NCBI GenBank assembly: GCA_033297075.1 | Contig: MU858047.1 | Coordinates: forward strand, 620,001-684,000 | Direction of reading: 5' to 3' | DNA length: 64,000 nucleotides | DNA from: Rhypophila decipiens | Lineage: Eukaryota > Ascomycota > Sordariomycetes > Sordariales > Naviculisporaceae | Part shown: piece after piece, positions 53,692 to 64,000 of the stretch | Position numbering within the stretch: position 1 is the stretch's first letter | Layout of the letters: the number at the start of each line of letters is the position of its first letter | Translations under genes and position numbers: made by a program | Notes under the pieces: generated by a model | What the model was told of the DNA's origin: nothing | Seen by the model: the letters and a program-made list of their open reading frames with translations, nothing else | The model's database searches: none

Positions 53692-56087
53692 GGTTGCCGA
53701 AGGAAGGTTTTTTATTTTTGGTCTGAGTTTTTGTTGCTCGCTGCTCTTCGAAATCTGTCAGTAGGGTCCCAAGTTCAAAGAAAGGGTTGATGAAAGGAGG
53801 GACTGTGAAGAAGCTTGAAGTGGAACAGCGTGGGAATCGATGGCATTGACGGGAAGGATTGCAGCAATGGATAGAATGAGGTGATTCTTGTGGGTTGGAA
53901 GAAGGTGTGCTCAAATGAAGTGAGAGAATTCATGAGCTGTCCTCTTCGAGGCGGGCAGAGTTGAGCTTGATGATCGGCGACTTTCCCATCAATGAGCAGT
54001 GTCTTGGAAAGGCGATCTGTCTGAAGACCTACCCGAGAGTTGGCCAGAACATTTGTCGCCGCGGGGCTGAGGTGAATGGGGTAGAGAAAGAGGAAGTGGG
54101 CAGTGAGAGGAAGTATCGCCGACTGAGGCCAGGGAAGCAAACCCGACCAGATTTGCCCTCGAGAAAGGATCAGGAAGGCAATTAGATGATGGGTGAAAGA
54201 AGCTGACCTTGATGAAGACGACAAGTTCCAGCTACTGACACGGGTCTTGAAGGGGACCAAGCCCGTTTTGTGTAGGATGTCTTGTGGGCCGTTCAGGTTG
54301 GTGGGCGAGGGGATGCATGAGATGGAGGAGAGAAGAAGAGAAGGCGAAGGAAAGAAATCAGCGATACATACCTATGCTTTCTTGTACAAGTACGTCGAAA
54401 GAAATCCGTGACAATCAATCACAACGCCGTGTTCTTGTTGTGTTCGATTGACCGGCTGTCAAAATTCTCGGGCTTTGGTTGTGGAAGTGGAAGGGGGAGG
54501 AGGAGTGGGAAAGCTGTGAAGTTTCTGCTATTGCTCAGCAACCAGGTCTACTTTGGATTGTCATCCCACCTTCCAGTGCAGCCGCTTTCTCACTTGTGGC
54601 CCGTCCACAGAAATTTTTCCCTGTTGCTGGTGACGGATGGAGAAGGCACGATCGTCGGGAAGGAGCGATGGGGGGACTGGCGGCAACCGCCGTATTTTTG
54701 AAAGCCTGGACCAAGTCTGGAAGGTACCAGACGGACCACTCACAAGTGACTGTCATGCAGACCTAAAAATTCAAACGAAAAATGCATACCGGAGTTCTTT
54801 GAAGGTGTTGATGCCATTGAGAGCTGCACGTTTGTTTGTCAAGCAGGGTACCTTCCACGTTCCTCACCAAACAAGCCACACCACAGATTCCACGTAGCTT
54901 GCTCTTTACGAACCATTACCTGACATAGCTAAGTACCTTACTTACCATTCTAAAATAATTTATCACCTTGCGAGAACAACCGTTAGTGAAGTTTCCGAGA
55001 GCGAAAGTGCAACCAAAGGAAGAGGTGCTTGGAGTTTCGATAACACGTCTGATTAGCGAAAGCACCTCCGGCACAACTCCAGCCCATGTATTTTCCGAAT
55101 CAGACTTTCTATAACAAGCATGACTATAATTATACCAAACAAACAATCAGGCAAGACCCTCCTAACATAATCTAACGATGAGAGGGTAAATATCATTCTG
55201 ATTTCTCGCTCTCCGCTTGATGGTATCTACACAACATTCCGTCTCACATATTCCCTCGAAACTTTTGGACTACTGACAAGAATAGGGCGGCAATGAACTT
55301 ACACCTCGTGATAGAGGGAGTTTCATCGGAACTGTCGGCCGTAGGATGGGAGGATGAGAGGTCTCTTTGCGGTCCAATGCATGTCGTCAGGAAAGTGAAT
55401 GGTCCTCCAGCCTCTAGTTGATCCAAACCAAAGAACCGAATGCTAGTTCCGGGTTATCCTATAGTAGCCACAAGCTCCAGCAAGGTAAATTGTTCAACTC
55501 AGGATCGAGTCTCAAGGTAAAGGCCAGCCGGGGCGTCCATTGCAGCAAGTTGTATAACCAGGCGCCAACCACGGCACTCTGAGGTCTATAGATCAGTATT
55601 AAGTATAAAGTGTTCTGGTATGTGAATCTCTGGTTCTCAGCTGGAAACAGAGCAGTCAAACACTTTACCGTGAACTGATGAACTCCGTCCAACGCGAAGT
55701 ATTGTAACGGGAACACAAGGCTTGTGGACAGCCACAGAATGTCATTAATACAATACCTTGGGCCTAGGTCGCATAGACTTCTACGACGAGCGTCTATTGG
55801 TTCATTCAAAGATCCAAAGGAAATACTCCAGGTGTATTATTACCGTGAAACGGTCCATGTATCTGCCCCTGACGTTGCTCGGCGCACCGAAAGCCACCCG
55901 GGAATAACCGCCGGGAGGCAGGGTTGGGATGCTTGAGCCGCACGCCCTTTGTACAAGCCAAGAATGTCAAACCACACCCAAATTGAGATATGATCTCGGA
56001 CGAATTGGTCGAGGTATTACTACGAAAAAATATTTGAACCCAGAGCTCCCCAGTGTTCGGCAATTCCCAAGGCGTTCTCTTGGGTTC
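53692..56087. promoter_or_regulatory. Gene-poor divergent region, CCHC protein / aldo-keto reductase
   Basis: 2.4 kb between two divergent start codons. The longest frames (53775-54260 and 55459-55809, both minus) lack recognisable domains. It likely contains both promoters; nothing else is supported. Confidence 0.4.
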
Positions 56088-57408
56088 ATGATTCCTTCAC
56101 CCATGGCCTACAGACACCTCCCCAACAGCCTCCCCAATATCACCAGGGCCATCTGTTGGTCATCGCCGAAAAGAGCATCTCGAATTGCTCGTTTATACAC
56201 AAGGCGCAGCCCTAAACAATTCTTCTCAGGCTACGGCACAATGGCAAAACCTGAAGGTCTGCCGCCGATGGAATATCCGTTTCTTGGGCGGTCTGGTCTT
56301 CAAGTATCTGCCATCGCACTTGGTGGATGGCTCACATCGGGCGGCCACGTAAATCCCGAATCGACTTTCAACGGCATGAAGGCTGCCTACGACTGCGGTG
56401 TGAACTTTTTCGATTGCGCCGAATCCTATGCGGATGGAGAGTCGGAAAGAGTGATGGGAGAGGCCATTCGAAAGTTTGGCTGGAAGCGGAATGACCTTGT
56501 CATTTCAACCAAGGCAGGTTCATTAGCCGGATCTCGATAAACTGAAGTGAGCTGACTGATCATGGTTATCCTCTAGATTTATTGGGGCAATGCCTTTGGA
56601 GAGATCAAGGCCAACAACGTCGGCCTTTCACGAAAACGTGTCATCGAAGGCATGGGCATGTGCTTGGAGCGCTTGCAACTGGACTACGTCGACCTGATAT
56701 ACGCCCATCGACCTGACCGCCACACGCCCATGGAAGAGACCGTACGAGCTTTCAACCACTTGATCGACACCGGGAAAGCTTTGTACTGGGGGACTTCGGA
56801 ATGGAGCGCCGATGAGATTGCTCAGGCCTGGCGATACGCTGACAAGTTAAACCTCATTGGGCCCCTGATGGGTATGTGTCCCAGACATAAGGAAAAGATG
56901 GGAAGCATGTTCTAACAATCCCTCGACAGAGCAACCGCAATACAATATGCTCGAAAGGTCCAAGGTCGAGAGCGAATATGTGCACCTATACCGAGAAACC
57001 GGGCTGGGCATAACCGTGTTCTCACCACTGAAACAAGGAATACTCTCTGGAAAGTACAGGGACGGGGTCCCATCCGATTCGCGATTGGCACAGACAAAGG
57101 TTGATCGAATTGCTGGGTTCTGGAAAGAGACCGGGAAGGAAAAGTTCCAGGCCATCATTGACCAGGTCAACAAGCTGGAGCCGATTGCGCAGCGACTTGG
57201 AGTCAAGATGGGTGTCCTGGCTTTGGCCTGGGTACTGGCCAACCCACACGTAAGCTCGGCCGTCACGGGTGCGAGCAGACCTGCGCAGATATATGAGAAT
57301 ATGCTGGCACTTGAGGTTTATAAAAACTTGACACCCGAGATTATGACTGAGATTGACGACATTCTTGGTAACAAGCCTCCGCCGATAGTCCTCCGCGACT
57401 GGCGATAA
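56088..57408 (+). CDS. Aldo-keto reductase, voltage-gated K+ channel beta-subunit-like (AKR6 type)
   Basis: Exons 56088-56513, 56577-56871 and 56930-57408 join to 399 aa; from the in-frame ATG at 56241 the protein is 348 aa, the usual size. NADPH-binding AKR barrel motifs are visible: YPFLGRSGLQVSAIALGGW, NFFDCAESYADGESE (catalytic Asp and Tyr), VISTKIYWG (Lys), LDYVDLIYAHRPD (His), WGTSEWSADEI, EQPQYNMLERS and SPLKQGILSGKY. These match the Shaker/Kv-beta-like subgroup. The 51 extra N-terminal residues (HLPNSLPNITRAICW, RASRIARLYTRR) look like a mitochondrial presequence. The first intron (56514-56576) joins STK to IYWG only if the donor is GC rather than GT, giving a GC-AG intron (AAG|GCAGGT). 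The physiological substrate is not apparent. Confidence 0.9.
56514..56576 (+). other. Non-canonical GC-AG intron
   Basis: 63 nt with donor GCAGGT preceded by AAG, branch-like GCTGACT, and acceptor CTCTAG. Splicing at the nearby GTTCAT would shift the frame, while GC splicing keeps VISTKIYWG, a conserved AKR6 motif. Confidence 0.75.
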
Positions 57409-57894
57409 GATCGGTCTCGCTTGACATCCTGTCTCGTACATAGAAATCGAACCAAAGAGAAGACTTTGAACTCAGGAGAGAAATGTGATTTCGCTTTCAA
57501 ATGGCCTGGTTTCTGGTGTCATGGCTCGGTTATCGCTCATTATCGGCTTGTTGAAGTCAACTTATGGGATGATCTCCAATTCTCCATGTTGGAAGGACAG
57601 GGGAGCTCGCCTCTGCATTAGCAAGGGGTAACAGTTGCACTGATTGGCTGCAAATATCCCCAAAAGGGGCAAACCGCTCCGCTGGAAGGCGAACCCCACC
57701 TAAAAGTGTGGAAATTCCCTGGACCTCTCGACGTCCAACGTGCGCAACTGCCCTGGACTTGCTCAGGACTTGCATGTGTGTCTGTCTTTCTGGACGAAAC
57801 CCGTCCTGTCCTCTCGTTCAGTATTCACCGCCCTGAGCCGGTCTTTTGGGTTTTGTCAAGTTTCTCGTTTCATCGTCCTCGCAGAGAAATCAAC
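57409..57894 (+). promoter_or_regulatory. Intergenic region upstream of sphingolipid desaturase
   Basis: Holds the aldo-keto reductase 3' flank and the desaturase promoter and leader. No gene seen. Confidence 0.5.
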
Positions 57895-59150
57895 ATGGCT
57901 TCCGCAACGCAGACGAAGACGAATGGCGCGACGAAAAGAAAAGAGGCGCCTGCCATTGGCAAGCCAAACGGGACCTTCTCGAACGGTGGAGCGGTGACAG
58001 CCGCCGAACGGGATGCGATCGAGAACGAGTACAAAGACTTCTTCTGGACTTACACCGAGGAGCCGCACCGGACGCGGCGTCTGGCCATCATCAAAGCCCA
58101 CCCAGAGGTCAGCATGCTCCTCACACAGATTTCGGGGCCATTGGCTAATCACTGCTCTACAAACAGGTCACCAAGCTCTGCGGGCCCGAGCCTTTGACCA
58201 AATATGTCGTCGCCGGCGTAGTCGCTCTACAGATTTTCCTGGCGCATTTTTTACGGAATACACCTTTCTGGTCACTCAAGTTCTGGGCCATTGCCTACGT
58301 CTTTGGAGCTACCTCCAACCAGAACTTGTTCCTCGCCATCCATGAGATCTCCCATAACCTCGCATTCAGGTCGCCCCTGGCCAACCGGCTGTTCGCCATC
58401 TTTGCCAACCTACCCATTGCGGTCCCCTACAGCGCATCATTCAGACCGTACCACCTAACGCACCACAAATCCCTAGGCGTTGACGGCCTCGATACCGACC
58501 TCCCCACCGCCTTCGAGGCGGTCTTCCTAGACTCCATCCTAGGAAAGGCTTTTTTCTGTACCTTTCAGATCTTCTTCTACGCCCTCCGGCCGATGGTGGT
58601 TTACCGCATTCCCTTGACCTGGGTACACGCCCTGAACGTAGCTGTCCAGCTCGGCTTCGACTACGCCCTGGTCGCTCTCCTACCCGGCTACTTCTCTTTT
58701 CACTCGGTCCTCTACCTCCTCTTGTCCTCTTTCCTCGCCGGTTCGCTCCACCCAACTGCAGGCCACTTCATTGCCGAACACTACGTCTACGAGAAGGTCA
58801 CCCCCACCGCGCGTGATCCCGCCAACAACATGGAAATTCCCGAGACCTTTAGTTACTACGGCCCGCTCAACATTTTCACATACAATGTGGGGCTCCATAA
58901 CGAGCATCATGATTTCCCGGCCATCCCCTGGACGAGGCTTCCGAAGCTGAATGAGATTGCCAAGGAATTTTACCAAGACCTCCCACATCACCGAAGCTGG
59001 AGCTACGTGATATGGCGCTTCATCTTTGATGAGCAGATCGGGATGCGCTGCCGGGTCAAGAGAAAGGCAGGAGGGCGTGTTGTTGGTGGTGGAACCGCTG
59101 TGGCAACTGCCAAGGTTGCGGACTGGAAAGAGGATGAGATTGAGGCTTGA
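57895..59150 (+). CDS. DSD1: Sphingolipid delta-4 desaturase (DES1-like)
   Basis: Exons 57895-58107 and 58167-59150 join to 398 aa. It introduces the delta-4 double bond into dihydroceramide-type bases in the ER, needed mainly for glucosylceramide synthesis in fungi. The Lipid_DES N-terminal domain is present (DFFWTYTEEPHRTRRLAIIKAHPEVTKLCGPEPLTKY). Four or more membrane helices and the three histidine boxes are visible: HEISHN, HLTHHK and HNEHHDFP (H-x2-HH). The conserved ATSNQNLFLAIHEISHNLAF and FIAEHYVYE also fit. The C-terminus carries basic residues (RVKRKAGGR). The 59 nt intron uses donor GTCAGC, an uncommon but acceptable sequence, and a CTAAT branch; it keeps HPEVTKL. The start is the first ATG after a long pyrimidine-rich leader. 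Confidence 0.95.
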
Positions 59151-60541
59151 GGTTTTTGCTAGTTTGTAGGACTGACTGTTTGGCTTCCCAATTCGCAATG
59201 GATTACATGGGCATAGCAACGGCGTTCTGCTAGGTTTTTCTTGTGTGTGCCTGGTAATAACAGTACCTACAACTGTGTCTGGTATGTGGCATGGAAAGCA
59301 AAAGGGGCCACCCCCGGGAAAAAAGGAAAGGTGAGATTTGGAGCGCCCATGGAGGCAACAAAGGCCCGGCAGGGTAGATAATTCCGCGTTGCCTTTTGCA
59401 TTTTGGTTTTTGTATATACCTAGATACTAATTACATGGATCGGTCTTTTTCTCTGTTGGATAAATATACCACGAATATGCCTACGAGACCAAAACCTCTC
59501 TTTTTATCGTTGAATTTGCAGTCTTATCTGGCAGGAAGACATGTACGTACCTTCCCCCTCGAATCGGTCAACCAAAACAAGCTCCTTCTTTTCATCACTG
59601 ATGATGTCACTGATGCGAAAGCAACTCGAGGATCATGAAATAAAAAGGCATCATGACTTGGAGGATTTTCAGACTATGGTACTGACCTCTGATTGTGGAT
59701 TGATTCCGAGGATGATCGGTGGAACCTGTTGGCGTTGACCGCAGAAGGATCTACGAGTTCTATGATGATACCTAGATAGAACGGCAAAGTAGAGGTTAAT
59801 CGAGCCCATCATGACCATGATAAATTGCTTTCTAGTCTCTTGCATGAATGATAATGTGTGACAATGTATGGTTCTTGTATAAAGTAATTAGTCGTATATC
59901 AAGTTATATTGAGTGTAATGCTCGGTTGTAAAAGTAAGTAGGGGCCATGATGTGTAGTCCATTACATGTAAGTGGTATCTCCTTCCTTTTTTCTTTCCCA
60001 TCCCGTCCCTGCCTCCTTCTTGTAAATGATGAAAATGTGTGAAAGAAATTGTCTTGTTCTCGTTGTCGTTCCTTCCCTCCCGCCAGCTCCCCATGTGAAT
60101 GAAGGAGGTTTGCGTACGGGCGCGGGTACGTTGGTGCTTCATGTGTTGTCGTTTTTTCTTTCCATTCTCTTTATCCCACCCAAAAAAAAAACCCAAAACC
60201 AAATCCAATTGTTGTGCGTATTTATGTATGACACAAACGCCTTTGCCCTTGCTCTTGGAACCCATGATAAACTGCGTCCGCTTTGGTAGTGAATGAAGCG
60301 ACGAGGAAGAAAAAGCCAAAACCAATGGATCCCTGAGGAATATGATTTTAATTCCATAATGCCATGCACGCTCGAATTTACAGAAAACCAAGAAAAGAAG
60401 CCTATCCCAGTCCCGAGTAGTAATAAAACCTTTTCAGACAAGTGGCAACCATAATGACAATGGGGGAAAAATGGGAATGTGGTTAACATAGAAAATAGAT
60501 ATAGGTGCAGCGGACGCGCGGAAATGTCCGCGACTTTGTTG
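59151..60541. other. Convergent intergenic region, desaturase / VAC7
   Basis: 1.4 kb with two 3' UTRs. Contains a 10 bp A tract near 60181-60191. Open frames are unconvincing. Confidence 0.45.
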
Positions 60542-63370
60542 TTAGGAAATTGAAATGCCATGATTTATCGTAGTCGGAGGAACAACTGGATTGTTTGCCG
60601 CATTGGCCTTCACCACAACTTCCCCGTTGATTTTGGCGGTTCGTATCCGTTGGCTCAGAGGCAGTGAGTACTTGAGAACTCCCTTGAGGATAAGTGTGAA
60701 CTCGTCTTGCAGAATTTTCTCCCACCGCTCTGGCCCAAGGTAAGTTCCATTCCCTGGATTTTTTAACCGAACCTCGCCGGTGGAGAAGGAAATACCAGAG
60801 TGGAAGAAGTAGCCTTCGAAACTGAGGGGGCTGTTGAATTTGGTAATGGTTCCGAGACGCATGTTTGGCGCAGCTTCGTCTGGCGGTGCCTCACCGGGCG
60901 CATCGGCCGCCAAGTTGATCTGTCCACCTCGAGCTTCCTTACCCTCGGCAGGTTCGATTTCACCAGGATGTGTATGTCTCCACCATTCCGAGTCGGTTCC
61001 AGCATGGGGTGATTTGGCGAATACTTCGATATCCGCAGCATCCACCACGACCACCACAACGTTGGGGTTATGTGCCTTGACTGTCAGATCAAGCATCAGC
61101 TCTTGCTGGCTGGCAACAACCTGATCCATGGATACAAGCGCGATGCTATCGAGTGGTTGTGATGTCGCAAACATGAAGCCAATCGCGCCCGACACGACAA
61201 GAAGCAACATTACAGTAAGTACCAAGCAACTTGCAAATCGATTCAGTACAGACGGAGGCGATCGATACGACTGTGCTTCAACAGCCCGCGCCGAATGAAA
61301 AGCCCTGGGTCGTAACCTCCCAGACCTCGAAGACCGTACAGTTGATGATTGGATGAGGGGGGTCCTCTCGTCGTCGGCGCCAGTGGTGGTATCGTCAAGA
61401 TCATAGCCTGCCGACAGATGAGTCCCACGCTTGCCATTGGCGATAGCCCCGCGGCTCGCATATCGGGGACTCGGCGGGGCAGAAGATTGCCTCGAACCGT
61501 TATTTGCGGGGGCACCGGATACCCCGAAAGGAGAATGTTCAGCAAACAGGGACGGATGGCCGTTTCCTCCCCCGTTCCGTCCCCACCGACCAAAGTGATG
61601 GTGATGGCGAGCTGTTCCCCGGGTCGAACCAACATTACTCCTCCCGGTCCCCCTCCCATCATCTTCCACACCGGCGGGGCCTTCATTAGTGTTGCTGTTA
61701 TAAGTGTTTACAAATTTCATGCTCTTCTTCACCGTTATCGGATGGTTGGAGCTTTCCATGACCGTATGGATGGAGCGCATACCGGTGCGGTCAACCTGGC
61801 TAGCCATCGATGTCGCACTCGGGGTCCTCGAGTGAAATCTCTGTGGGCGATCACGGGCATCAGGTGGGTTCGAATCGTACACAAATGTCTCCTCTGAATC
61901 CGACGAGTTTGCCTCCTCAACAGCGCTTGCCACCTTGGCCTCGAAAATATCTGCTTTCGACGATGCTGGACGATATCTGGTTAGTAAATTATTCATGGGA
62001 TATATGCTAGTACTTTGGCGTCGAGCACTCGGCGCAGGCCGGCACCGACATTTCGTGTCGACATCATCAAAAGAACCGAAGTACTTCGTGGGCGAAATAC
62101 GAGTCTCATTGAGTGAGGAGACCGATCGGACGGAGCGATGATGTCGGTGCCTGTACAGCAGTGGATTTGAGTTCGGTGGCTCACCAGTGCCAGTTGTCAC
62201 GGAAGGTTGCTTCCGGACTCCTTTCTTTTTTTCCTTCTTTGGGCGTATCGTTTCGTTACTGGGCTTGGTACGGAGACTGCCATTCGCGCCCTGGATCCCA
62301 GCGTTTGGCGCGAGTGTCACTTGGGGTATCGAAGTGACTGTTTCTGTCTCTACTGTCATGCTCTGCAAAGGCGCCTCGCCGGCTTTCCCCTTGCCCACAA
62401 GAGGTCTAACAGAGGCACTGGACTGCCTCGTCGTCAGAGGAGGCGGCGCAGTGGAAGATCCGGCTGTTCGACGGCTAGCCTTGATGCTGCCACTTTCGCT
62501 ACCGCTGTCATTCTGACTGGTCTTCGCGACCGGACCCTTCGCAACGGGAGCATAGATAGCGTCGGGCTGGGAGGTGTCGGAAACCATACTGTCCTCCAAT
62601 TTCTCCTCCATCGAGCTCTCGATGGCCCGGGGCGAGCTGAGAGGACTTGCTTCCTGGACCGTTTCGAGGATAGAAGTGCTTCCGCCGGCCACGCGTGCCG
62701 GTGTCCAAGTCCCTGATTGAAGACGCCCTTCTTCCGTATCAGTGTCGGATTGCCCATCCACATAGAGCGGCTGCGGAGGGGTCGCGCGCTGGATATTGAT
62801 CAGTGGCGCGTCCTGATCCACCCTTCGGGGTAGCCCCAGATTGGGCTTATTTAAAATTGGCGGCGGTGATTTTAACCTTGGAGAAACAGGCCACCGGGGG
62901 GATTCTTTGACTTGTTCCAGTGCTGTTGGTGATTTGACAGGAACGGGTGCCTTGATCTGCGGATCCGATGTGGCAGGAAGAAGAGCGGGGGTGTTGCTGG
63001 ACGAGAGCGTTCTCGAGGAGGCCGATGTAGCTGTGTTGTTTGGGCGTGCCAAACGAGAAGGACTCGTTTCGTGGAGACTGTTCTTCCGAGACCTGCTCCC
63101 AGGCGCTATTGACGATGCTCGTGAATTGGCAGTTCGTGAAAGAGGCCGAGTGGGAGAGGGCTCTCGAGAGGGAAGCGGGGATGGCGCAGCAGACGTCGTG
63201 GCCGATGGGGCCGAGTTCTGGGACGTTAACTTGGACGGCCATGAGTCGGTCTTGGGGGTTATGGTTGCGATGCTGGACGTGGACTCGCGTGAGAGCGTGG
63301 GGTACAGTGGCAGGGTATTGCCTGCCTCGCCATCGGATTGAGAGCGACTGGCATCAGATGGGTTGTCCAT
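60542..63370 (-). CDS. VAC7: Vacuolar segregation protein Vac7, PI(3,5)P2 regulator
   Basis: Intronless, 942 aa. In yeast Vac7 is a vacuolar membrane protein that activates the Fab1 PI3P 5-kinase complex. The N-terminal two thirds are disordered and Ser/Pro/Arg-rich, with conserved islands: NPLLYRHRHHRSV, ISPTKYFGSFDDVDTK, SIYPMNNLLTRYRPASSKADIFEAKVASAVEEAN, SDSEETFVYDSNPPD, and SMKFVNTYNSN. A single membrane helix lies around residues 706-735 (FASCLVLTVMLLLVVSGAIGFMFATS), followed by the conserved lumenal Vac7 domain (LDSIALVSMDQVVASQQELMLDLTVKAHNPNVVVVVVDAADIEVFAKS and YSLPLSQRIRTAKINGEVVV). This layout and the length fit filamentous fungal Vac7. The intronless frame contains the conserved island, so no splicing is needed. 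Confidence 0.93.
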   Translation of the reverse strand: MDNPSDASRSQSDGEAGNTLPLYPTLSRESTSSIATITPKTDSWPSKLTSQNSAPSATTSAAPSPLPSREPSPTRPLSRTANSRASSIAPGSRSRKNSLHETSPSRLARPNNTATSASSRTLSSSNTPALLPATSDPQIKAPVPVKSPTALEQVKESPRWPVSPRLKSPPPILNKPNLGLPRRVDQDAPLINIQRATPPQPLYVDGQSDTDTEEGRLQSGTWTPARVAGGSTSILETVQEASPLSSPRAIESSMEEKLEDSMVSDTSQPDAIYAPVAKGPVAKTSQNDSGSESGSIKASRRTAGSSTAPPPLTTRQSSASVRPLVGKGKAGEAPLQSMTVETETVTSIPQVTLAPNAGIQGANGSLRTKPSNETIRPKKEKKKGVRKQPSVTTGTGEPPNSNPLLYRHRHHRSVRSVSSLNETRISPTKYFGSFDDVDTKCRCRPAPSARRQSTSIYPMNNLLTRYRPASSKADIFEAKVASAVEEANSSDSEETFVYDSNPPDARDRPQRFHSRTPSATSMASQVDRTGMRSIHTVMESSNHPITVKKSMKFVNTYNSNTNEGPAGVEDDGRGTGRSNVGSTRGTARHHHHFGRWGRNGGGNGHPSLFAEHSPFGVSGAPANNGSRQSSAPPSPRYASRGAIANGKRGTHLSAGYDLDDTTTGADDERTPLIQSSTVRSSRSGRLRPRAFHSARAVEAQSYRSPPSVLNRFASCLVLTVMLLLVVSGAIGFMFATSQPLDSIALVSMDQVVASQQELMLDLTVKAHNPNVVVVVVDAADIEVFAKSPHAGTDSEWWRHTHPGEIEPAEGKEARGGQINLAADAPGEAPPDEAAPNMRLGTITKFNSPLSFEGYFFHSGISFSTGEVRLKNPGNGTYLGPERWEKILQDEFTLILKGVLKYSLPLSQRIRTAKINGEVVVKANAANNPVVPPTTINHGISIS

Positions 63371-64000
63371 GGTTGGCTGTGTCGTTGGGAGCAGTCGATT
63401 CGAGAGGAGAGAACGGGGCCTTGTCCAGGACTAGACAACACATGCCAGAAATGCGTCTTAGCTTGGAAGAGGGTATTCTGCGAGATGCGTCAAGTACACC
63501 ATAATGACCTAGCAGACATGCGATGAGGCTCTCGTCGATGGTCGATTCGAGACCGACAAGCGGGCTTTCGAGATGCTGTCTGCGACTGTACAATCGTCCG
63601 AGGTAATATCCTGGCACCTATTCCTTACAAACAAACAGCACGGATATGTCGCTTGTTGCTGGTTCGGGAACTGGGAAGAAGCTTAACACGACGAGGCGAA
63701 AACGGGACGAATGAAAAGCCGCAAGTGCACTGGCCTGCTGTAAGCGGAAAACGGTATGACTTTTTTGTAAATAAGCTGTGTTGGTCGTCTTAATGGCGCA
63801 AATCAAAACGATGGGCTGTTCCAATCTGATGAGTGCTGGCTGCTGGGGATTTGTCTGTCGTTCGAGGAGAAAGACCTACGAAAGAGGTAGACAACAAGAG
63901 GTGGGCCACGCGGGTCATTCCTCCTGTGCAGCAGGTGGGACATGTGGAGGAGGATGCCCGGCTTTGGCTTTTTCAGATGGATGATGTCGTTGGTCCGACG
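63371..64000. promoter_or_regulatory. Upstream region of VAC7 to window end
   Basis: Contains the VAC7 promoter. No gene is supported; the window ends here and a neighbouring gene may begin beyond it. Confidence 0.4.

Noticed and set aside
56088..57408. True ion channel role for the Kv-beta-like reductase
   Set aside because: Fungal AKR6 members are reductases by motif; no channel partner is seen, so no channel function is claimed.
1..64000. Secondary-metabolite or virulence gene cluster, CRISPR, operon
   Set aside because: No PKS, NRPS, terpene or regulatory cluster genes; the genome is eukaryotic.

Overview
This 64 kb window is nuclear DNA of a filamentous ascomycete (Pezizomycotina, probably Sordariomycetes). 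The evidence is 23 protein-coding genes with about 49 short introns, most of 50-120 nt, with GTRNGT donors, CTAAC/CTGAC-like branch sites and YAG acceptors. Gene families are fungus-specific (Ecm33, Anp1, Vac7, DUF2408, DUF3824). There are no operons, ribosome binding sites or CRISPR arrays. I found no convincing tRNA or rRNA gene.

Layout from left to right: a nuclear PrxQ-like peroxiredoxin (651-1950, +); a small single-span membrane protein (2740-3390, -); a mitochondrial NAD+/nucleotide-type carrier (4389-5779, -) head to head with QCR7 of respiratory complex III (6842-7361, +); the Golgi mannosyltransferase subunit Anp1 (9066-10573, -); glycyl-tRNA synthetase (12179-14621, -) head to head with a 3-methyladenine DNA glycosylase (15547-16731, +); a 4.6 kb gene-poor stretch; and GPI-anchored Ecm33 (21373-22702, +). 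Next come two spliceosome genes head to head, SPF45-like (24291-26176, -) and the Prp2-type DEAH helicase (26568-29339, +); the ER Hsp40 Scj1 (30085-31455, +); and a very large disordered RS/RD-rich DUF3824-type protein (31950-35943, -).

After another 2.9 kb gap come the tail-anchored VAP protein Scs2 (38839-40079, -), a UBA/zinc-finger/UBX protein (41068-42131, +), a YCII-domain protein (42819-43705, +) with a 199 bp MITE just behind its stop codon, and a DUF2408/Cub1-like protein (44464-46097, -) head to head with ribosomal P1 (46836-47448, +). The right part holds peroxisomal oxalyl-CoA synthetase Pcs60 (48341-49991, -), a class I methyltransferase (50804-51825, +), an eleven-knuckle CCHC protein (52124-53691, -), a Kv-beta-like aldo-keto reductase (56088-57408, +), sphingolipid delta-4 desaturase (57895-59150, +) and the vacuolar regulator Vac7 (60542-63370, -).

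The genes are housekeeping and do not form one pathway. Recurring themes are head-to-head pairs sharing one upstream region, several proteins with an N-terminal presequence plus an internal in-frame AUG (glycyl-tRNA synthetase, YCII protein, aldo-keto reductase) suggesting dual mitochondrial/cytosolic products, and introns whose splicing decides a targeting signal or domain (Pcs60 SKL, SPF45, UBX). I found no secondary-metabolite cluster and no autonomous transposon. The most distinctive structures are the MITE with perfect 16 bp inverted repeats and 8 bp target duplication, an inferred GC-AG intron, and the RS/Gly-Ala alternating architecture of the DUF3824-type protein.
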